Under the pieces are notes generated by a model. The model did no database searches, was not told the origin of the DNA, and worked only from the letters and a program-made list of their open reading frames with translations. The position numbers were made by a program, and so were the translations under genes. Positions 9,701 through 19,628 of a stretch of 57,285 nt of DNA are shown here, piece after piece (positions within the stretch are counted from its first letter, which is position 1; each line of letters begins with the position of its first letter). Source of the stretch: Nitrospira sp. (lineage in GTDB: Bacteria > Nitrospirota > Nitrospiria > Nitrospirales > Nitrospiraceae); the NCBI GenBank assembly GCA_030444405.1, contig JARFPM010000016.1, positions 1-57,285 on the forward strand, read 5' to 3'.

Positions 9701-9994
9701 GGCTTCGTTCATACTTCGTGTAATGTGTATTTCAATCCGACGGGCGGCTTCGACGGCCACTTCTTTGAAATTCGCCCCCGTCGACTCTCGTAAGGCACGT
9801 CGCTCTTCTATATAGATGAGGGCGAGCAGGAGGGTAAGCGGCAGGAGACCGACCAACACAATCGCTGCGATGATCTTCTGCTGGAGGCTGTGAGACCGGC
9901 TCCAGAGTACCATGGCTACACCACAGAGACGTAAGATCGGTATTGCCTCACGAGAAAGCGTTCGCCTTGTAAGCCGACGATGGGCGGACTCCAT
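6734..9994 (-). CDS. membrane sensor histidine kinase with dCache and three PAS domains
   Basis: A hybrid-free histidine kinase of up to 1086 residues, partner of the NtrC-type regulator it overlaps. Order: a transmembrane helix (about 40-62), a large extracytoplasmic double-Cache-like sensor region (about 65-360), a second helix (about 363-383), HAMP (to about 435), three PAS domains (about 450-565, 595-705, 735-850), a HisKA H-box with His871 (VAHEINNP), and a HATPase domain ending in TGLGLSVNLGIVERHGG. The first 27 residues may not be translated: an internal ATG at 9913 starts directly before the first hydrophobic segment, but neither start has a clear ribosome-binding site. The periplasmic sensor suggests detection of a small external molecule. 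Confidence 0.94.
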   Translation of the reverse strand: MESAHRRLTRRTLSREAIPILRLCGVAMVLWSRSHSLQQKIIAAIVLVGLLPLTLLLALIYIEERRALRESTGANFKEVAVEAARRIEIHITRSMNEAQQLATAPFLRTAVSEANRTYEGKDAQSISEIIKDWQQRWGQRDKRSEFPLFVNRIVTNYLIRWHEIRKSDYVGILVTDGQGALVVSSIPQVEYSYAKTLWWQAVVKGGSQQPYVSDIAFDPSFGTHVVVVAAPILDDQRRTVIGAVTILLRRDTLFQSIAEGSFGVTGHAMLFASDGSVVICPVLAPEAHSIDAELLSTLGAPKPGWAVAADDSHGNKHALIGFAPVRLADQLAAGSLGGKRWITLVRQDAAETFAPLGELMTKMLAFGSVVLMGLGGIGVIVARRIARPIRLLHEGVQQIGSGRLEQRVELKTGDEIEGLAQAFNQMASNLQRSFGQLEQRMTEVRQLEEKYRDLIEHAPEMICQLDRGGRLVHVNKTGLDKLGYTSDEMLGMTLWGFVRNGQEVNVLHFLERLVSQGQSSMETVLLAKDGRLMDVEVHGTALIDQERGGLIHSRAFVRDVTERRRLEQEIQRYTVGLEQAVSERTQQLTVSQARYKALFDFVADSVFMVSATGSVVAVNEREQQVLGYAESEIVGRNFLDIVPEAHHQAFTGWLCDVSTEQRQVATQEMTVCHADRHEIPVEMDLIRVGGPEQVLVMVQLRDITDRKKLERQLQSYREDLELKVRERTREIEETKQYLENLLENANDVIYTLDLDQQFTYVNSKVNAWGYRKDDLIGRPYLSLLSRRHRGRRLKSTLDIGAKQVYEVEVVTRLGEVRAVMVSVSPLQGADGEILGVLGIARDMTETKKLERQIRNAEKLASIGQLAAGVAHEINNPLGGILNCLYNLRKGTLSPARQEEYWTSMEHGVRRVQKIVRQLLDFSQQHEPAFSPADINRIVDQVLGLTTHLFVPNRIHLETFLGNGLSNVMIDRHMIEQVLMNLILNAVQAMKSGGVLTIRTSVSEGICRVEVSDTGAGIPASVLPRVFDPFFTTKGEGEGTGLGLSVNLGIVERHGGKILVESEVGKGTTFTLCLPVSRERSFAEKGA

Positions 9995-10058
9995 GCCCCA
10001 CTCACCATCGACCGCACGGGACGGAAAGCGATTCGCGACGCTCTATTCCACCATTCGC

Positions 10059-10976
10059 TCAGCCGCGTTTCAAGAGTCGACCCGGCGCTCCCGGCCACAA
10101 GAGCAGGAGTGGGCTGGCAACGAAGACCGATGAATAGGTACCGAAAATGACACCCCAAAGCAATGCAAGTGAGAAATCGTGCAGAACTTCTCCTCCTGCC
10201 ATGGTCAATGGGATCAGGACGAGCACGACGGTCAAACTGGTGACGATCGTACGGCTCAACACTTGATTGATGGCGGCGTTGATCGTCGCTTCTTCGCTCT
10301 CTCGACGCCGCAACTTCAGATTTTCTCTGATCCGATCGAACACAACGACCGTGTCGGTCAAGGAATATCCGGCCAGCGTCAAGAGTGCCGTCACGATCAG
10401 AAGAGTAATTTCTTTGTCTAGGATATAGAAGGCCCCGATCACGGCCAAGACGTCATGAAACGTCGCCAATGCGGCGGCAATGCCGAATCGGAGCTCGAAT
10501 CGTGCCGCGATGTACAGGATAATACCCGCAAATGAGATGACGATCGCGACGAGCGCATCTTCCTGAAGTTTCTTACCGATGGTCGGTCCGATCTCAGTGG
10601 TTGAGTCGACCACGAATTTGTTGGCAGGGAACTCTTTCGCGAAGATACCCACCACACGTTCCGCGACCTTCTCTTCGATCGTCGTAGAAGCTTTTACCCG
10701 GATGAGGAGTTTGTTATCTTGTCCGAATTCCTGCAGCTCCACATCATTCAGGCCGTTGATCTCCAGGGCCTTGCGGGCCTCGTCGATCCGGACCGGCTGC
10801 TCGAACTTGAGCTGGACGGCTGTCCCGCCGGCGAAGTCGATGCCCAAGTTTGCCGCCCCTCGCGCAATCTGAACGAGAGCGATGAGCCCGAGCAAGACCA
10901 TGATCCCTGAAAAAAGAAAGGAGAACTTGCGCTTGCCCATGAAGTCAATGTTGGTCTTTCCGAGAATCTCTAACAT
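10059..10976 (-). CDS. secF: protein translocase subunit SecF
   Basis: SecF, 305 residues, which with SecD forms the proton-driven RND-type factor that pulls preproteins out of the SecYEG channel on the periplasmic side. Seen: six predicted membrane helices, the first periplasmic domain with GIDFAGGTAVQLKF, and the SecF signature GYSLTDTVVVFDRIREN. The start at 10976 is chosen because AAGGGAG lies six bases upstream; the longer frame to 11036 adds an N-terminus without homology. It is the third gene of yajC-secD-secF. Confidence 0.97.
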   Translation of the reverse strand: MLEILGKTNIDFMGKRKFSFLFSGIMVLLGLIALVQIARGAANLGIDFAGGTAVQLKFEQPVRIDEARKALEINGLNDVELQEFGQDNKLLIRVKASTTIEEKVAERVVGIFAKEFPANKFVVDSTTEIGPTIGKKLQEDALVAIVISFAGIILYIAARFELRFGIAAALATFHDVLAVIGAFYILDKEITLLIVTALLTLAGYSLTDTVVVFDRIRENLKLRRRESEEATINAAINQVLSRTIVTSLTVVLVLIPLTMAGGEVLHDFSLALLWGVIFGTYSSVFVASPLLLLWPGAPGRLLKRG

Positions 10977-11038
10977 GCGCGCTCCCTTTTGATAACCCTG
11001 AGCCTCTCCCTGAAGGCTGATCGCTGACGGTTTCATGA

Positions 11039-12673
11039 TTAGATGCTCAACGCCTCGACTTTTTGTCGATGATACAACAGATCAAAAATCACTTTTGTCC
11101 CGACCAACGCCGTGAAGAGGTTGATGGCAATACCCAGACACAGGGTCACGGCAAAACCCTTGATGGGCCCGGTCCCAAAGAGAAACAGGGCGACTCCGGT
11201 GATCAGCGTCGTGACGTGTGAATCGATAATCGTCAATAATGCCTTGTCGTAACCTGCATCGATGGCGGATCGCGGCGCCTTTCCGCCACGCAGCTCTTCG
11301 CGAATACGCTCAAAAATCAAGACGTTCGAGTCAACGCCCATTCCGATCGTCAGCACGATACCGGCGATTCCAGGAAGGGTCAACGTGGCGGTCAAGGCGG
11401 ACAGGGCACCCATCAGACACACCAGATTCAATACCAAGGCAAAGTCCGCAATCACTCCGGACAGACGGTAATACACGATCATGAAGATCACCACCATCGC
11501 CCCGGCGATGAGGGTAGCCCTAATCCCCTTATCGATCGAATCTTGGCCGAGGGACGGACCGACGGTCAGATCCTGCACGATTTTCAGCGGCGCCGGCAGA
11601 GCTCCGGCCCGCAGAACGATCGCCAGATCATTGGCCTCCTGCGTGGTGAAGGTCCCCGTAATCTGCGCACGCCCCCCTGAAATGCGTTCTTGGATGACCG
11701 GCGCCGAGTAGATGGTGTTGTCAAGGACCACGGCCATACGTTTCTTGACGTTCTCGCCCGTAATCCGTTCGAATTCCTGCCCTCCTTTGGAGTCAAACGT
11801 GATGGACACATATGGATCGTTGAATTGACCGATGGCGACACGCGCGTCGCTCAGCACATCACCGGTCAACATGACCCGCTTTTTAACGACATAGGGAATG
11901 CGAAACTCAACACCGGTGTCCTTGTCGACCATGCGCTCGAATAAAATCTGGTCGCCCTCCGGCATTTTGCCGGCAAACTGCAGGAGCACGTCGGCTTCTT
12001 TGTCTTTCGGCACACGCGCTGGTAGATCGAGATGGATGTCCTCGTCTAACATTTTGAATTCGAGCAGCGCCGTCTCCTTGATCAAGTCCTTGGCACGTTT
12101 CGGATCCTTGACACCAGGCAGCTGCACGACGATCTGCTTCAACCCCTGGCGCTGAACGATCGGCTCCGCGACGCCGAACTGATCAATCCGGTTCCGTATG
12201 GTTTCCAACGCCTGGTTGATGGCCGAATCCTTGATCCGCTTGGTTTCCGCCTCACGAAGCTCCCACACCACGGCATTCATCGATCCAAGATCCTTCTCGA
12301 CAAAAATGGGGAAGTCGTCGATCAGTTTTTGCACTGCGGCTTTGGCGTCGGCATTCTGCGGCTGAATCGTGATTTGATCATGGCCGGTTCGCTTGACCGA
12401 GTCGACCGCGACTTTTTTCTCGGCGACGAGATCCTGCAGCGCCGTGATGGAACGGTCCACTGCGATCTCCACGGCGCGATCCTCGTCCACCTCCAGCACC
12501 ATATGGATGCCGCCCTGCAAATCCAACCCCAACGTAATTCCTTTGTTCGGGAGGACTCCCTTCATCCAGCCCGGCAAAATTTGATACATCGTCTGATAAG
12601 ACGGGAGAACGGCCACTACCGATACCAGGATGACCAGCGTTAATAACCAGAGCCGCCCACTTACCTTTTTCAT
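11039..12673 (-). CDS. secD: protein translocase subunit SecD
   Basis: SecD, 544 residues, partner of SecF in the auxiliary translocon. There is one N-terminal membrane helix, a long periplasmic region with the P1 segment (GITLGLDLQGGIHMVLEV) and the GALPAPLKIV motif that precedes the C-terminal membrane part, then five helices including the RND motif GMGVDSNVLIFERIREE. Length is normal. The order yajC-secD-secF is the widely conserved one. Confidence 0.97.
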   Translation of the reverse strand: MKKVSGRLWLLTLVILVSVVAVLPSYQTMYQILPGWMKGVLPNKGITLGLDLQGGIHMVLEVDEDRAVEIAVDRSITALQDLVAEKKVAVDSVKRTGHDQITIQPQNADAKAAVQKLIDDFPIFVEKDLGSMNAVVWELREAETKRIKDSAINQALETIRNRIDQFGVAEPIVQRQGLKQIVVQLPGVKDPKRAKDLIKETALLEFKMLDEDIHLDLPARVPKDKEADVLLQFAGKMPEGDQILFERMVDKDTGVEFRIPYVVKKRVMLTGDVLSDARVAIGQFNDPYVSITFDSKGGQEFERITGENVKKRMAVVLDNTIYSAPVIQERISGGRAQITGTFTTQEANDLAIVLRAGALPAPLKIVQDLTVGPSLGQDSIDKGIRATLIAGAMVVIFMIVYYRLSGVIADFALVLNLVCLMGALSALTATLTLPGIAGIVLTIGMGVDSNVLIFERIREELRGGKAPRSAIDAGYDKALLTIIDSHVTTLITGVALFLFGTGPIKGFAVTLCLGIAINLFTALVGTKVIFDLLYHRQKVEALSI

Positions 12674-12702
12674 ATTGTCCGTGACCCCTTGTCCCGTTTG
12701 AA

Positions 12703-13053
12703 CTACGCGTCTTTGTCCTTGTCTTCCTCTTCGCCACGCACTCGCGCAATATTCTCGCGCTGCATTTTGACCTTGGTATTATCGGCAATCTGCAGTGTCA
12801 CCGTCTCTTTCCCTATATTGGTGATCTGGCCCCAGATTCCTGACGTCGTGACCACCTTGTCGCCCTTCTTCAATGCGTCCAACAACGACTGCTGTTGCTT
12901 TTGTTTCTTCTGTTGGGGGCGGATCAGAAGAAAATAAAAAATGATAAAGATCAAGACGAACGGAAGCAGCGAGAGGAACCCGCCCGCCCCTCCGCCGACT
13001 GGTGACCCGCCTCCGCCCGTCCCTTCGGCCCATGCGATCGATTCCATCAACAT
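12703..13053 (-). CDS. yajC: preprotein translocase subunit YajC
   Basis: YajC, 116 residues, a single-pass inner-membrane accessory of SecDF. Seen: one membrane helix (LLPFVLIFIIFYFLLIRP) followed by the family signature QQKKQKQQQ...LKKGDKVVTTSGIWGQI. AAGGGG stands nine bases before the chosen ATG. It has a Gly-rich N-terminal stretch and a charged GEEEDKDKD tail. Confidence 0.96.
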   Translation of the reverse strand: MLMESIAWAEGTGGGGSPVGGGAGGFLSLLPFVLIFIIFYFLLIRPQQKKQKQQQSLLDALKKGDKVVTTSGIWGQITNIGKETVTLQIADNTKVKMQRENIARVRGEEEDKDKDA

Positions 13054-13071
13054 CGAGCAAATCCCCTTCTT

Positions 13072-14247
<1,176 letters not shown>

Positions 14248-14264
14248 CTATGAGGTCTGATCCG

Positions 14265-15989
14265 CTACATTTGCTCAGGCGCTGAGATGCCGAGCACCTC
14301 GAGCCCATTTCTGAGAACCTGCTGGACCGCCCCCATCAAGACCAGGCGCGCCGCAGTCCGTTTTGGCGTGAGCACTTCGCCGGGGCCCGACTCATTATTC
14401 TCTTGTTCGATTTCAGGAGGCAACACACGGTGTTTGTTATAAAACGTATGGAGCAACGCTGCTAATTGTTGAAGATAATAGGTCACGCGGTGCGGTTCAA
14501 AGGCCAGGGCACTAGCCTGAATGACTTCAGGGTAGGAGGACAGTTTCTTGATCAGCCCCAATTCATCCGGATCCGTCAACACCGAAAGGTCGGTCCCCCC
14601 TGCGGACGGCCGGGAGATCCCTCTGGCGGACGCCACACGCCACAGGCTGCAAATTCTCGCGTGAGCGTATTGAACATAGTACACCGGATTGTCCGCGGAC
14701 CGTTGCTTCGCCAACTCCAGATCGAATTCCAGATGAGTCTTGGAATCCCGCATTAAGAAATAGAACTTCGCGGCGTCGGCTCCGACCTCATCGATGACTT
14801 CCCGCATCGTAATGAATTCCCCGGTCCGCTTGGACATCTTCACTTCGACTCCATCCCGCAACAGCTTCACCAACTGGACCAGCACGACATGTAAACGATC
14901 TTTTGGATGTCCATAGGCTTGCATGACAGCGTGCATGCGCGGGATATACCCATGGTGGTCGGCGCCGAAGACATCGATCAGCAAATCGTAGCCACGTCTC
15001 AGCTTGTCATGGTGGTAGGCGATATCGGACGCCAAGTACGTATACTCACCGTCCTGCTTCCTGACGACACGGTCCTTTTCGTCACCATACATGGACGCCC
15101 GAAACCACCACGCCCCTTCCTGTTGGAACAGGAGTTCGCGGGCTTTCAATTCATCTAGGGCCCGCTCGATGGCTCTAGACTCTAGAAGCGATGCTTCGCT
15201 GAACCAGGATTGGATCTCGATACCAAATGACTGAAGGTCATCACGGATAAGTCCTAGCAGTTTCTGATAAGCAAGAGATCGGCAGCGAGTCTCAAGGTCG
15301 ACAGGAGTCAGTTCAGCAGCTACAAGGTCGAGTTGCTCCTTGAGTTGTTGTGCCACGGCTGTGATGTACGAGCCATGATAGCCATCCTCAGGAAATTCGA
15401 CGGTCCGCCCTGACAACTCTTGATAACGAGCATAGACCGACGCGCCCAGCAATTTCATCTGTCGTCCTGCGTCGTTGATATAGTACTCGCCCACGGCATC
15501 GTATCCGATCGCATTCAGTAACCGCACGACTGCGTAGCCGACCGCCGCCCCCCTACCATGGCCGACATGCAATGGACCGGTCGGATTGGCGCTCACGTAT
15601 TCAACCAACACTCGACGACCGGTTCCGATAGCTGCCCGGCCGTAGCGATCCCCTTGCAACTCGATTTGACGCAGAACCTCCTGCCAGAGAGCCGCTTTCA
15701 CCGTAAGATTCAAGAAACCAGGATGGACGATTTCCACACGATCAAACAGCTGCTCTCTCTGAGGAAGATTTTCTACGATGATTTGGGCGATATCATGGGG
15801 TGCCTTGTGCTCCGAGGAGGCCAATGACATTGCCACCGTGGAAGCGAGATCCCCCCACTCCGGCCGTTTTGGCGCGTCAAGGCTCAGTGTGGGCCAAGCC
15901 GTTGTCTTCAACTGCCCTTTCTCCCTTGCGCCATTGAGGGCGCCGAGTAGCGCCGTTGTTACCCTCTCTTGCACGAGTCCTTGAGACAC
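14265..15989 (-). CDS. argS: arginyl-tRNA synthetase
   Basis: ArgS, 574 residues, a class I aminoacyl-tRNA synthetase that charges tRNA-Arg. Seen: the N-terminal ArgS-specific domain, the HIGH-type motif HVGHG (141-145) after EYVSANPTGPL, the KMSKR motif (VKMSKRTGEF) and a C-terminal DALR anticodon-binding domain. The start is a GTG at 15989 with AGGGG seven bases upstream. It stands at the head of the minus-strand train that continues with tgt and the sec genes. Confidence 0.97.
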   Translation of the reverse strand: MSQGLVQERVTTALLGALNGAREKGQLKTTAWPTLSLDAPKRPEWGDLASTVAMSLASSEHKAPHDIAQIIVENLPQREQLFDRVEIVHPGFLNLTVKAALWQEVLRQIELQGDRYGRAAIGTGRRVLVEYVSANPTGPLHVGHGRGAAVGYAVVRLLNAIGYDAVGEYYINDAGRQMKLLGASVYARYQELSGRTVEFPEDGYHGSYITAVAQQLKEQLDLVAAELTPVDLETRCRSLAYQKLLGLIRDDLQSFGIEIQSWFSEASLLESRAIERALDELKARELLFQQEGAWWFRASMYGDEKDRVVRKQDGEYTYLASDIAYHHDKLRRGYDLLIDVFGADHHGYIPRMHAVMQAYGHPKDRLHVVLVQLVKLLRDGVEVKMSKRTGEFITMREVIDEVGADAAKFYFLMRDSKTHLEFDLELAKQRSADNPVYYVQYAHARICSLWRVASARGISRPSAGGTDLSVLTDPDELGLIKKLSSYPEVIQASALAFEPHRVTYYLQQLAALLHTFYNKHRVLPPEIEQENNESGPGEVLTPKRTAARLVLMGAVQQVLRNGLEVLGISAPEQM

Positions 15990-16104
15990 AACAATTCCCC
16001 TACGCCTTTACCAAAGAAAGGAAATTAACGCGCCACTTTATCACAGGAGGTACGCTGAGACAAGGCGCTTCACGAGGAATTCCGAGGGTTTGCGCTGCTT
16101 CTTC

Positions 16105-17076
16105 TCACTCCAATGCGAGCAAAATCTCTTCCATCGGCACTTTAAGACAGGGCTTATCGGTGCACTCTTTAACTGTTTCCCACGTCTCACACATACAGGA
16201 GGACCCACGCAGAATCGTCACATGGCTACCAGGAGGTGCCCACCGATGGTGATCCGTAGGACCAAATACGGCAATCGTCCGTACACCCAGCAAAGCAGAC
16301 AGATGAGTCACACCCGAATCATGACCGATATAGAACGTGACTTGCGTAAGCACTCCTGCAAGCTGAGACAGATCAAGTTCTCTGAGAACAAGGGGTGGCT
16401 GCCCCACATACTGCAATGCATGGTCCACGGCATCTTGATCAGCCGGTCCCTCCAGAACTAGGGGACACATCCTCCCCTGCCTCAGCCGTTCAATCAGCAC
16501 GGCCACTCTTTTAGGGTCAAGGCACTTGTGAATACTTCCACTCCCCGGATGCACCAGAACCAGCGGTTGATCGCGCGAGATCCTCAACGCCTCAAGATAG
16601 TCTTTACCCCACTCCGAGAGATGCTGGGGAACTTGTACCATTCCCTCTGGCGGAATATCTCCGGTCGTTTCCCCCAGCGTCTCAAGAAAACGGTGACCGT
16701 GATGCCTCGCACGTAATCCTGGTGAAAATGGTGACTGAATCTGAACCCGGGCTATACCCAATTCCTGGAAAAAAGAACCAAGCGCGCCATCGTGGTCTTC
16801 CATCCAGGCCACAGCGAGATCACAGCGGTTCACGTATGAATTCAATTCTCTGGAGATTGATGAAGTTCCCGAAAACAGCCCCAGACATGCTTGCCCTTCC
16901 AATGGAAGCCAATCGCTGATAAACCCACACTCTAATAAGAGTCGACTCACGGCTGCAGAAGCTAGGAGCACGGTTTCATGTTGGGGAAACCTCCCCCCCA
17001 GACGCCTTATCGCTGGAACAGCCAGGAGGACGTCCCCAAGTGCACCGGGATGAATGATAAGGACGGTGCGTTTCAC
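16105..17076 (-). CDS. glycosyltransferase family 9 (heptosyltransferase-like)
   Basis: A 323-residue GT9 enzyme, probably adding heptose or another sugar to the lipopolysaccharide inner core at the cytoplasmic membrane face. Seen: the N-terminal VLIIHPGALGDVLLAVPAI motif and the C-terminal donor-binding motif with GHDSGVTHLSALLG and VAVFGPTD-like TIAVFGPTDHHRWAP. The start is the GTG at 17076 with GGGGAG five bases upstream; the longer open frame overlaps mobA. It lies 16 bases after mobA, so the two are probably co-transcribed, though no functional link is known. Confidence 0.87.
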   Translation of the reverse strand: MKRTVLIIHPGALGDVLLAVPAIRRLGGRFPQHETVLLASAAVSRLLLECGFISDWLPLEGQACLGLFSGTSSISRELNSYVNRCDLAVAWMEDHDGALGSFFQELGIARVQIQSPFSPGLRARHHGHRFLETLGETTGDIPPEGMVQVPQHLSEWGKDYLEALRISRDQPLVLVHPGSGSIHKCLDPKRVAVLIERLRQGRMCPLVLEGPADQDAVDHALQYVGQPPLVLRELDLSQLAGVLTQVTFYIGHDSGVTHLSALLGVRTIAVFGPTDHHRWAPPGSHVTILRGSSCMCETWETVKECTDKPCLKVPMEEILLALE

Positions 17077-17092
17077 GCGTCTCCCCAGGAGA

Positions 17093-17710
17093 TTACAACT
17101 CGGAACTCGTACTAAGATCATGCACTGATCGAGCATGTTCCAAGTCGGAGGGCGTATTGATGTTGACCATGGAACGCCCATCGTGGTCAATTTGCCTGAT
17201 CTCACTTTCCGTAATCAAACGCACCCGAAGAGCGGGATGACCGATCATGCTCTGAATCTTCCTATTATGGACAGTCATCATTTCCTCAATAACTGGCAGG
17301 CAGTCTCGACCATAGACCGCATGGGTCGGCTGCAGACGAGTCGCCCACCGACTGATGACGATATCAGCCTGGTCTTTCAGACTAACGATATACCGAATGA
17401 CATCCTGGTTCAGGAATGGCATATCACAGGCAGCGAGAAAGATGTGTCTAGTCTTGGCGAGTCGAAGCCCTGTATACAATCCGCCGAGGCTGCCGCAGTC
17501 TGGAATAAGATCGCGGATGACCGGTACTTCTGCTTGTAGAGAGGGACTGTCTTGAGCGATGACTACGCATACCTGCTCAAACAATTGACAGAGAACAGCG
17601 CAGCTCCGTTCAAAGAGGGGCTGCTCACCGACAAGCATAAATCGCTTGTCCTCTCCCATCCTCTTACTTTTTCCGCCAGCCAGCAGTACGCCCGTTACAT
17701 CAGTGATCAT
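17093..17710 (-). CDS. mobA: molybdenum cofactor guanylyltransferase
   Basis: MobA, 205 residues, which couples GTP to Mo-molybdopterin to make the bis-MGD cofactor used by DMSO-reductase-family enzymes such as nitrite oxidoreductase and nitrate reductase. Seen: the nucleotide-binding motif LLAGGKSKRMGEDK at the N-terminus, AACDMPFLN and the C-terminal VNINTPSDL. The ATG at 17710 is chosen with AGGGC upstream; a GTG six bases earlier is possible. It lies just downstream of the respiratory locus but behind a terminator. Confidence 0.93.
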   Translation of the reverse strand: MITDVTGVLLAGGKSKRMGEDKRFMLVGEQPLFERSCAVLCQLFEQVCVVIAQDSPSLQAEVPVIRDLIPDCGSLGGLYTGLRLAKTRHIFLAACDMPFLNQDVIRYIVSLKDQADIVISRWATRLQPTHAVYGRDCLPVIEEMMTVHNRKIQSMIGHPALRVRLITESEIRQIDHDGRSMVNINTPSDLEHARSVHDLSTSSEL

Positions 17711-17736
17711 GAGCACGTGCCCTGTTTGAAAAAAAA

Positions 17737-17762
17737 GAGGGGGTAGGTTGCCCCACCCCCTC
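17737..17762 (-). terminator. rho-independent terminator of the respiratory locus
   Basis: On the minus strand the 8-base stem GAGGGGGT/ACCCCCTC encloses a ten-base loop and is followed directly by eight U residues. It begins about 40 bases after the end of the cytochrome gene at 17801 and separates that transcript from mobA. Confidence 0.88.
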
Positions 17763-17800
17763 TATCTTCCTACTGCGCTGAAGCGCGTCTTGATGAAAAG

Positions 17801-19594
17801 CTACAGCGTCTTCCCCCTTTTCTTGTTGGCACGACGGGTCAGAACCCAACCCTCCAGCAGTACCACGCCGACAGCGATAACGACCGGATAGATGTACGTT
17901 TCCTGAGGAACAGGCGGGTTCATGAATGTGTAGAAAAATGCGGAGACGGCCATCTTTCGGCCCGCATCTCCATTGTGACCATCCCATGCAAAAAAGACAG
18001 TGGGAATATATTGGCCTACTTCAAAAAAGGTATCTTCATCGTAATCTTGGTCTTTTTTATTGCCAACGGGTCGTTGAATCATGACATACCATCGCCCGTT
18101 CTTCCATTCACCCTTCAAGAGCTTCATGCTCTCTTCGTAGTTATCACGTTCCTCGAAGTCCTTATCCCATCCCGTCCCTTTAAACGCCCGGAGAGATCCA
18201 TCGGCCTCCCACTTAACAATGTCAACGGGGAATTGATCATTTGTCCCGAACAAATAGCGAGGCTTAATTGGAGCTGGTAATTCCTTCCACTTCACCGCTG
18301 TCTCGATAGCAATCGCATCGTTGTATACAGTGTAATTATTTTGCTTCGCCGCAATGGACCCCTCTTCACCGGTCTTGGGGTCCTGCTCTTTCACATCTAT
18401 ATTGACCTGGGTTGGAGCCCATGGGAGCTTGCCTTCAGCCACACTCTTCGTTCGGTCATCCCATTCAAGAAGATAGACAATGTATTTATCGTTATAGAGT
18501 GACCGAACCCAGATGTCGTCGATCCGATTGACAAAGTTTCTGGGCTTATGGGTAATTTGTCCACCCATCGCCACATAGCGCTTCGGAGCCTTTTGCCAGG
18601 CTTCATGTTCAATATCGGCCGGTATTTCGCCCTCAACCAGATCGGACGGTATCACAAAGTTAATTTTTGGCTTATCGGTTAATGGATCAATGGGCAGTGG
18701 ATTACCGAGAGGATCTCTTTCACACAGCGAATTGACAAAGTTTGCAATGTCCCACCGTTCATCGACCGTTGTGTTATCGGCGAAAGAGGGCATGGGTGTT
18801 CCGTTAACACCGGTCGAAAATGTTCGAAAGATGTTGCTGACGTTATAGGGATCCTGTCGGCTACCGCGGAAGTTCCAGCACTTGTGCCAATTGGCCGGCT
18901 GAATTGAGAATCCCCAGTCGTCTTTCAAATTGAAGGCGTTCCCATCCCCTCGACCTTCCATCCCATGACATTCGACACACTTTTTTTCTACGATTAACTC
19001 GCCACCGCGCTTCTTACTCTCATCAGTGGCTGGCTTGGGTTTCAGATCGGCCAACTGGAGGATGGTTTGCGTTTCGGACTGCTTGTCTGTGAATTTTCGG
19101 TCTTTGACGAGTTGGGTAGTAATAAAAGAGAGGACTTGCTGGCGCTGTTCTTCGCTCAGGATACCTTCCCACGGGGGCATTGCAGAACCGGGGAGCCCGT
19201 GCGTCACCGTTTCAAAGAGATCGTTCTGACCAGGAATTGGCTTTTTAGCGTCAAACAATGGGAGTTCACCGCTCGCTGTATGGCGAATTTTAAACGTCCC
19301 TTGATTAAAATTTCTCGGCCGAGGCCAGAGGCGATCGGCACCAGGCCCATCACCGGCGCCATCCACTCCGTGGCACCACACGCACTTGGTGAAATAGACT
19401 CGTTTCCCTGCTTCAATCATTTCTGCCGACGGTTCAGCTGCGAGATCACCCTTTTTGAACCCCTCGGGAAGCCCTTGAGCTGAAACGGACGAATATCCCG
19501 CACTCGACACTAGAACCACTCCGAAGGCAGCAACCGCGATGATTCCGGCCTTCTGAGTTATACTGTCCATCATGTTTGGCCTCATAATCTTCAT
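17801..19594 (-). CDS. diheme cytochrome c fused to an ethylbenzene-dehydrogenase-type heme-b domain (NxrC-like)
   Basis: A 597-residue exported protein with a signal peptide (about 15-40), two cytochrome c domains with CVWCH (71-75) and CVECH (206-210), a domain of about 325-560 resembling the gamma subunits of ethylbenzene, chlorate and DMS dehydrogenases and of nitrite oxidoreductase, and a C-terminal membrane helix (about 567-585) with a basic cytoplasmic tail. Known for that family: the domain binds heme b with Lys/Met axial ligands. No NxrA or NxrB gene lies in the window, so it may instead pass electrons to the bd-like oxidase encoded just upstream. A start at the internal ATG at 19573 (GAGG six bases upstream) is a good alternative. 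Confidence 0.85.
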   Translation of the reverse strand: MKIMRPNMMDSITQKAGIIAVAAFGVVLVSSAGYSSVSAQGLPEGFKKGDLAAEPSAEMIEAGKRVYFTKCVWCHGVDGAGDGPGADRLWPRPRNFNQGTFKIRHTASGELPLFDAKKPIPGQNDLFETVTHGLPGSAMPPWEGILSEEQRQQVLSFITTQLVKDRKFTDKQSETQTILQLADLKPKPATDESKKRGGELIVEKKCVECHGMEGRGDGNAFNLKDDWGFSIQPANWHKCWNFRGSRQDPYNVSNIFRTFSTGVNGTPMPSFADNTTVDERWDIANFVNSLCERDPLGNPLPIDPLTDKPKINFVIPSDLVEGEIPADIEHEAWQKAPKRYVAMGGQITHKPRNFVNRIDDIWVRSLYNDKYIVYLLEWDDRTKSVAEGKLPWAPTQVNIDVKEQDPKTGEEGSIAAKQNNYTVYNDAIAIETAVKWKELPAPIKPRYLFGTNDQFPVDIVKWEADGSLRAFKGTGWDKDFEERDNYEESMKLLKGEWKNGRWYVMIQRPVGNKKDQDYDEDTFFEVGQYIPTVFFAWDGHNGDAGRKMAVSAFFYTFMNPPVPQETYIYPVVIAVGVVLLEGWVLTRRANKKRGKTL

Positions 19595-19628
19595 TATGTC
19601 TGGTTTGGCATTCTAAGGAATATGGCGA

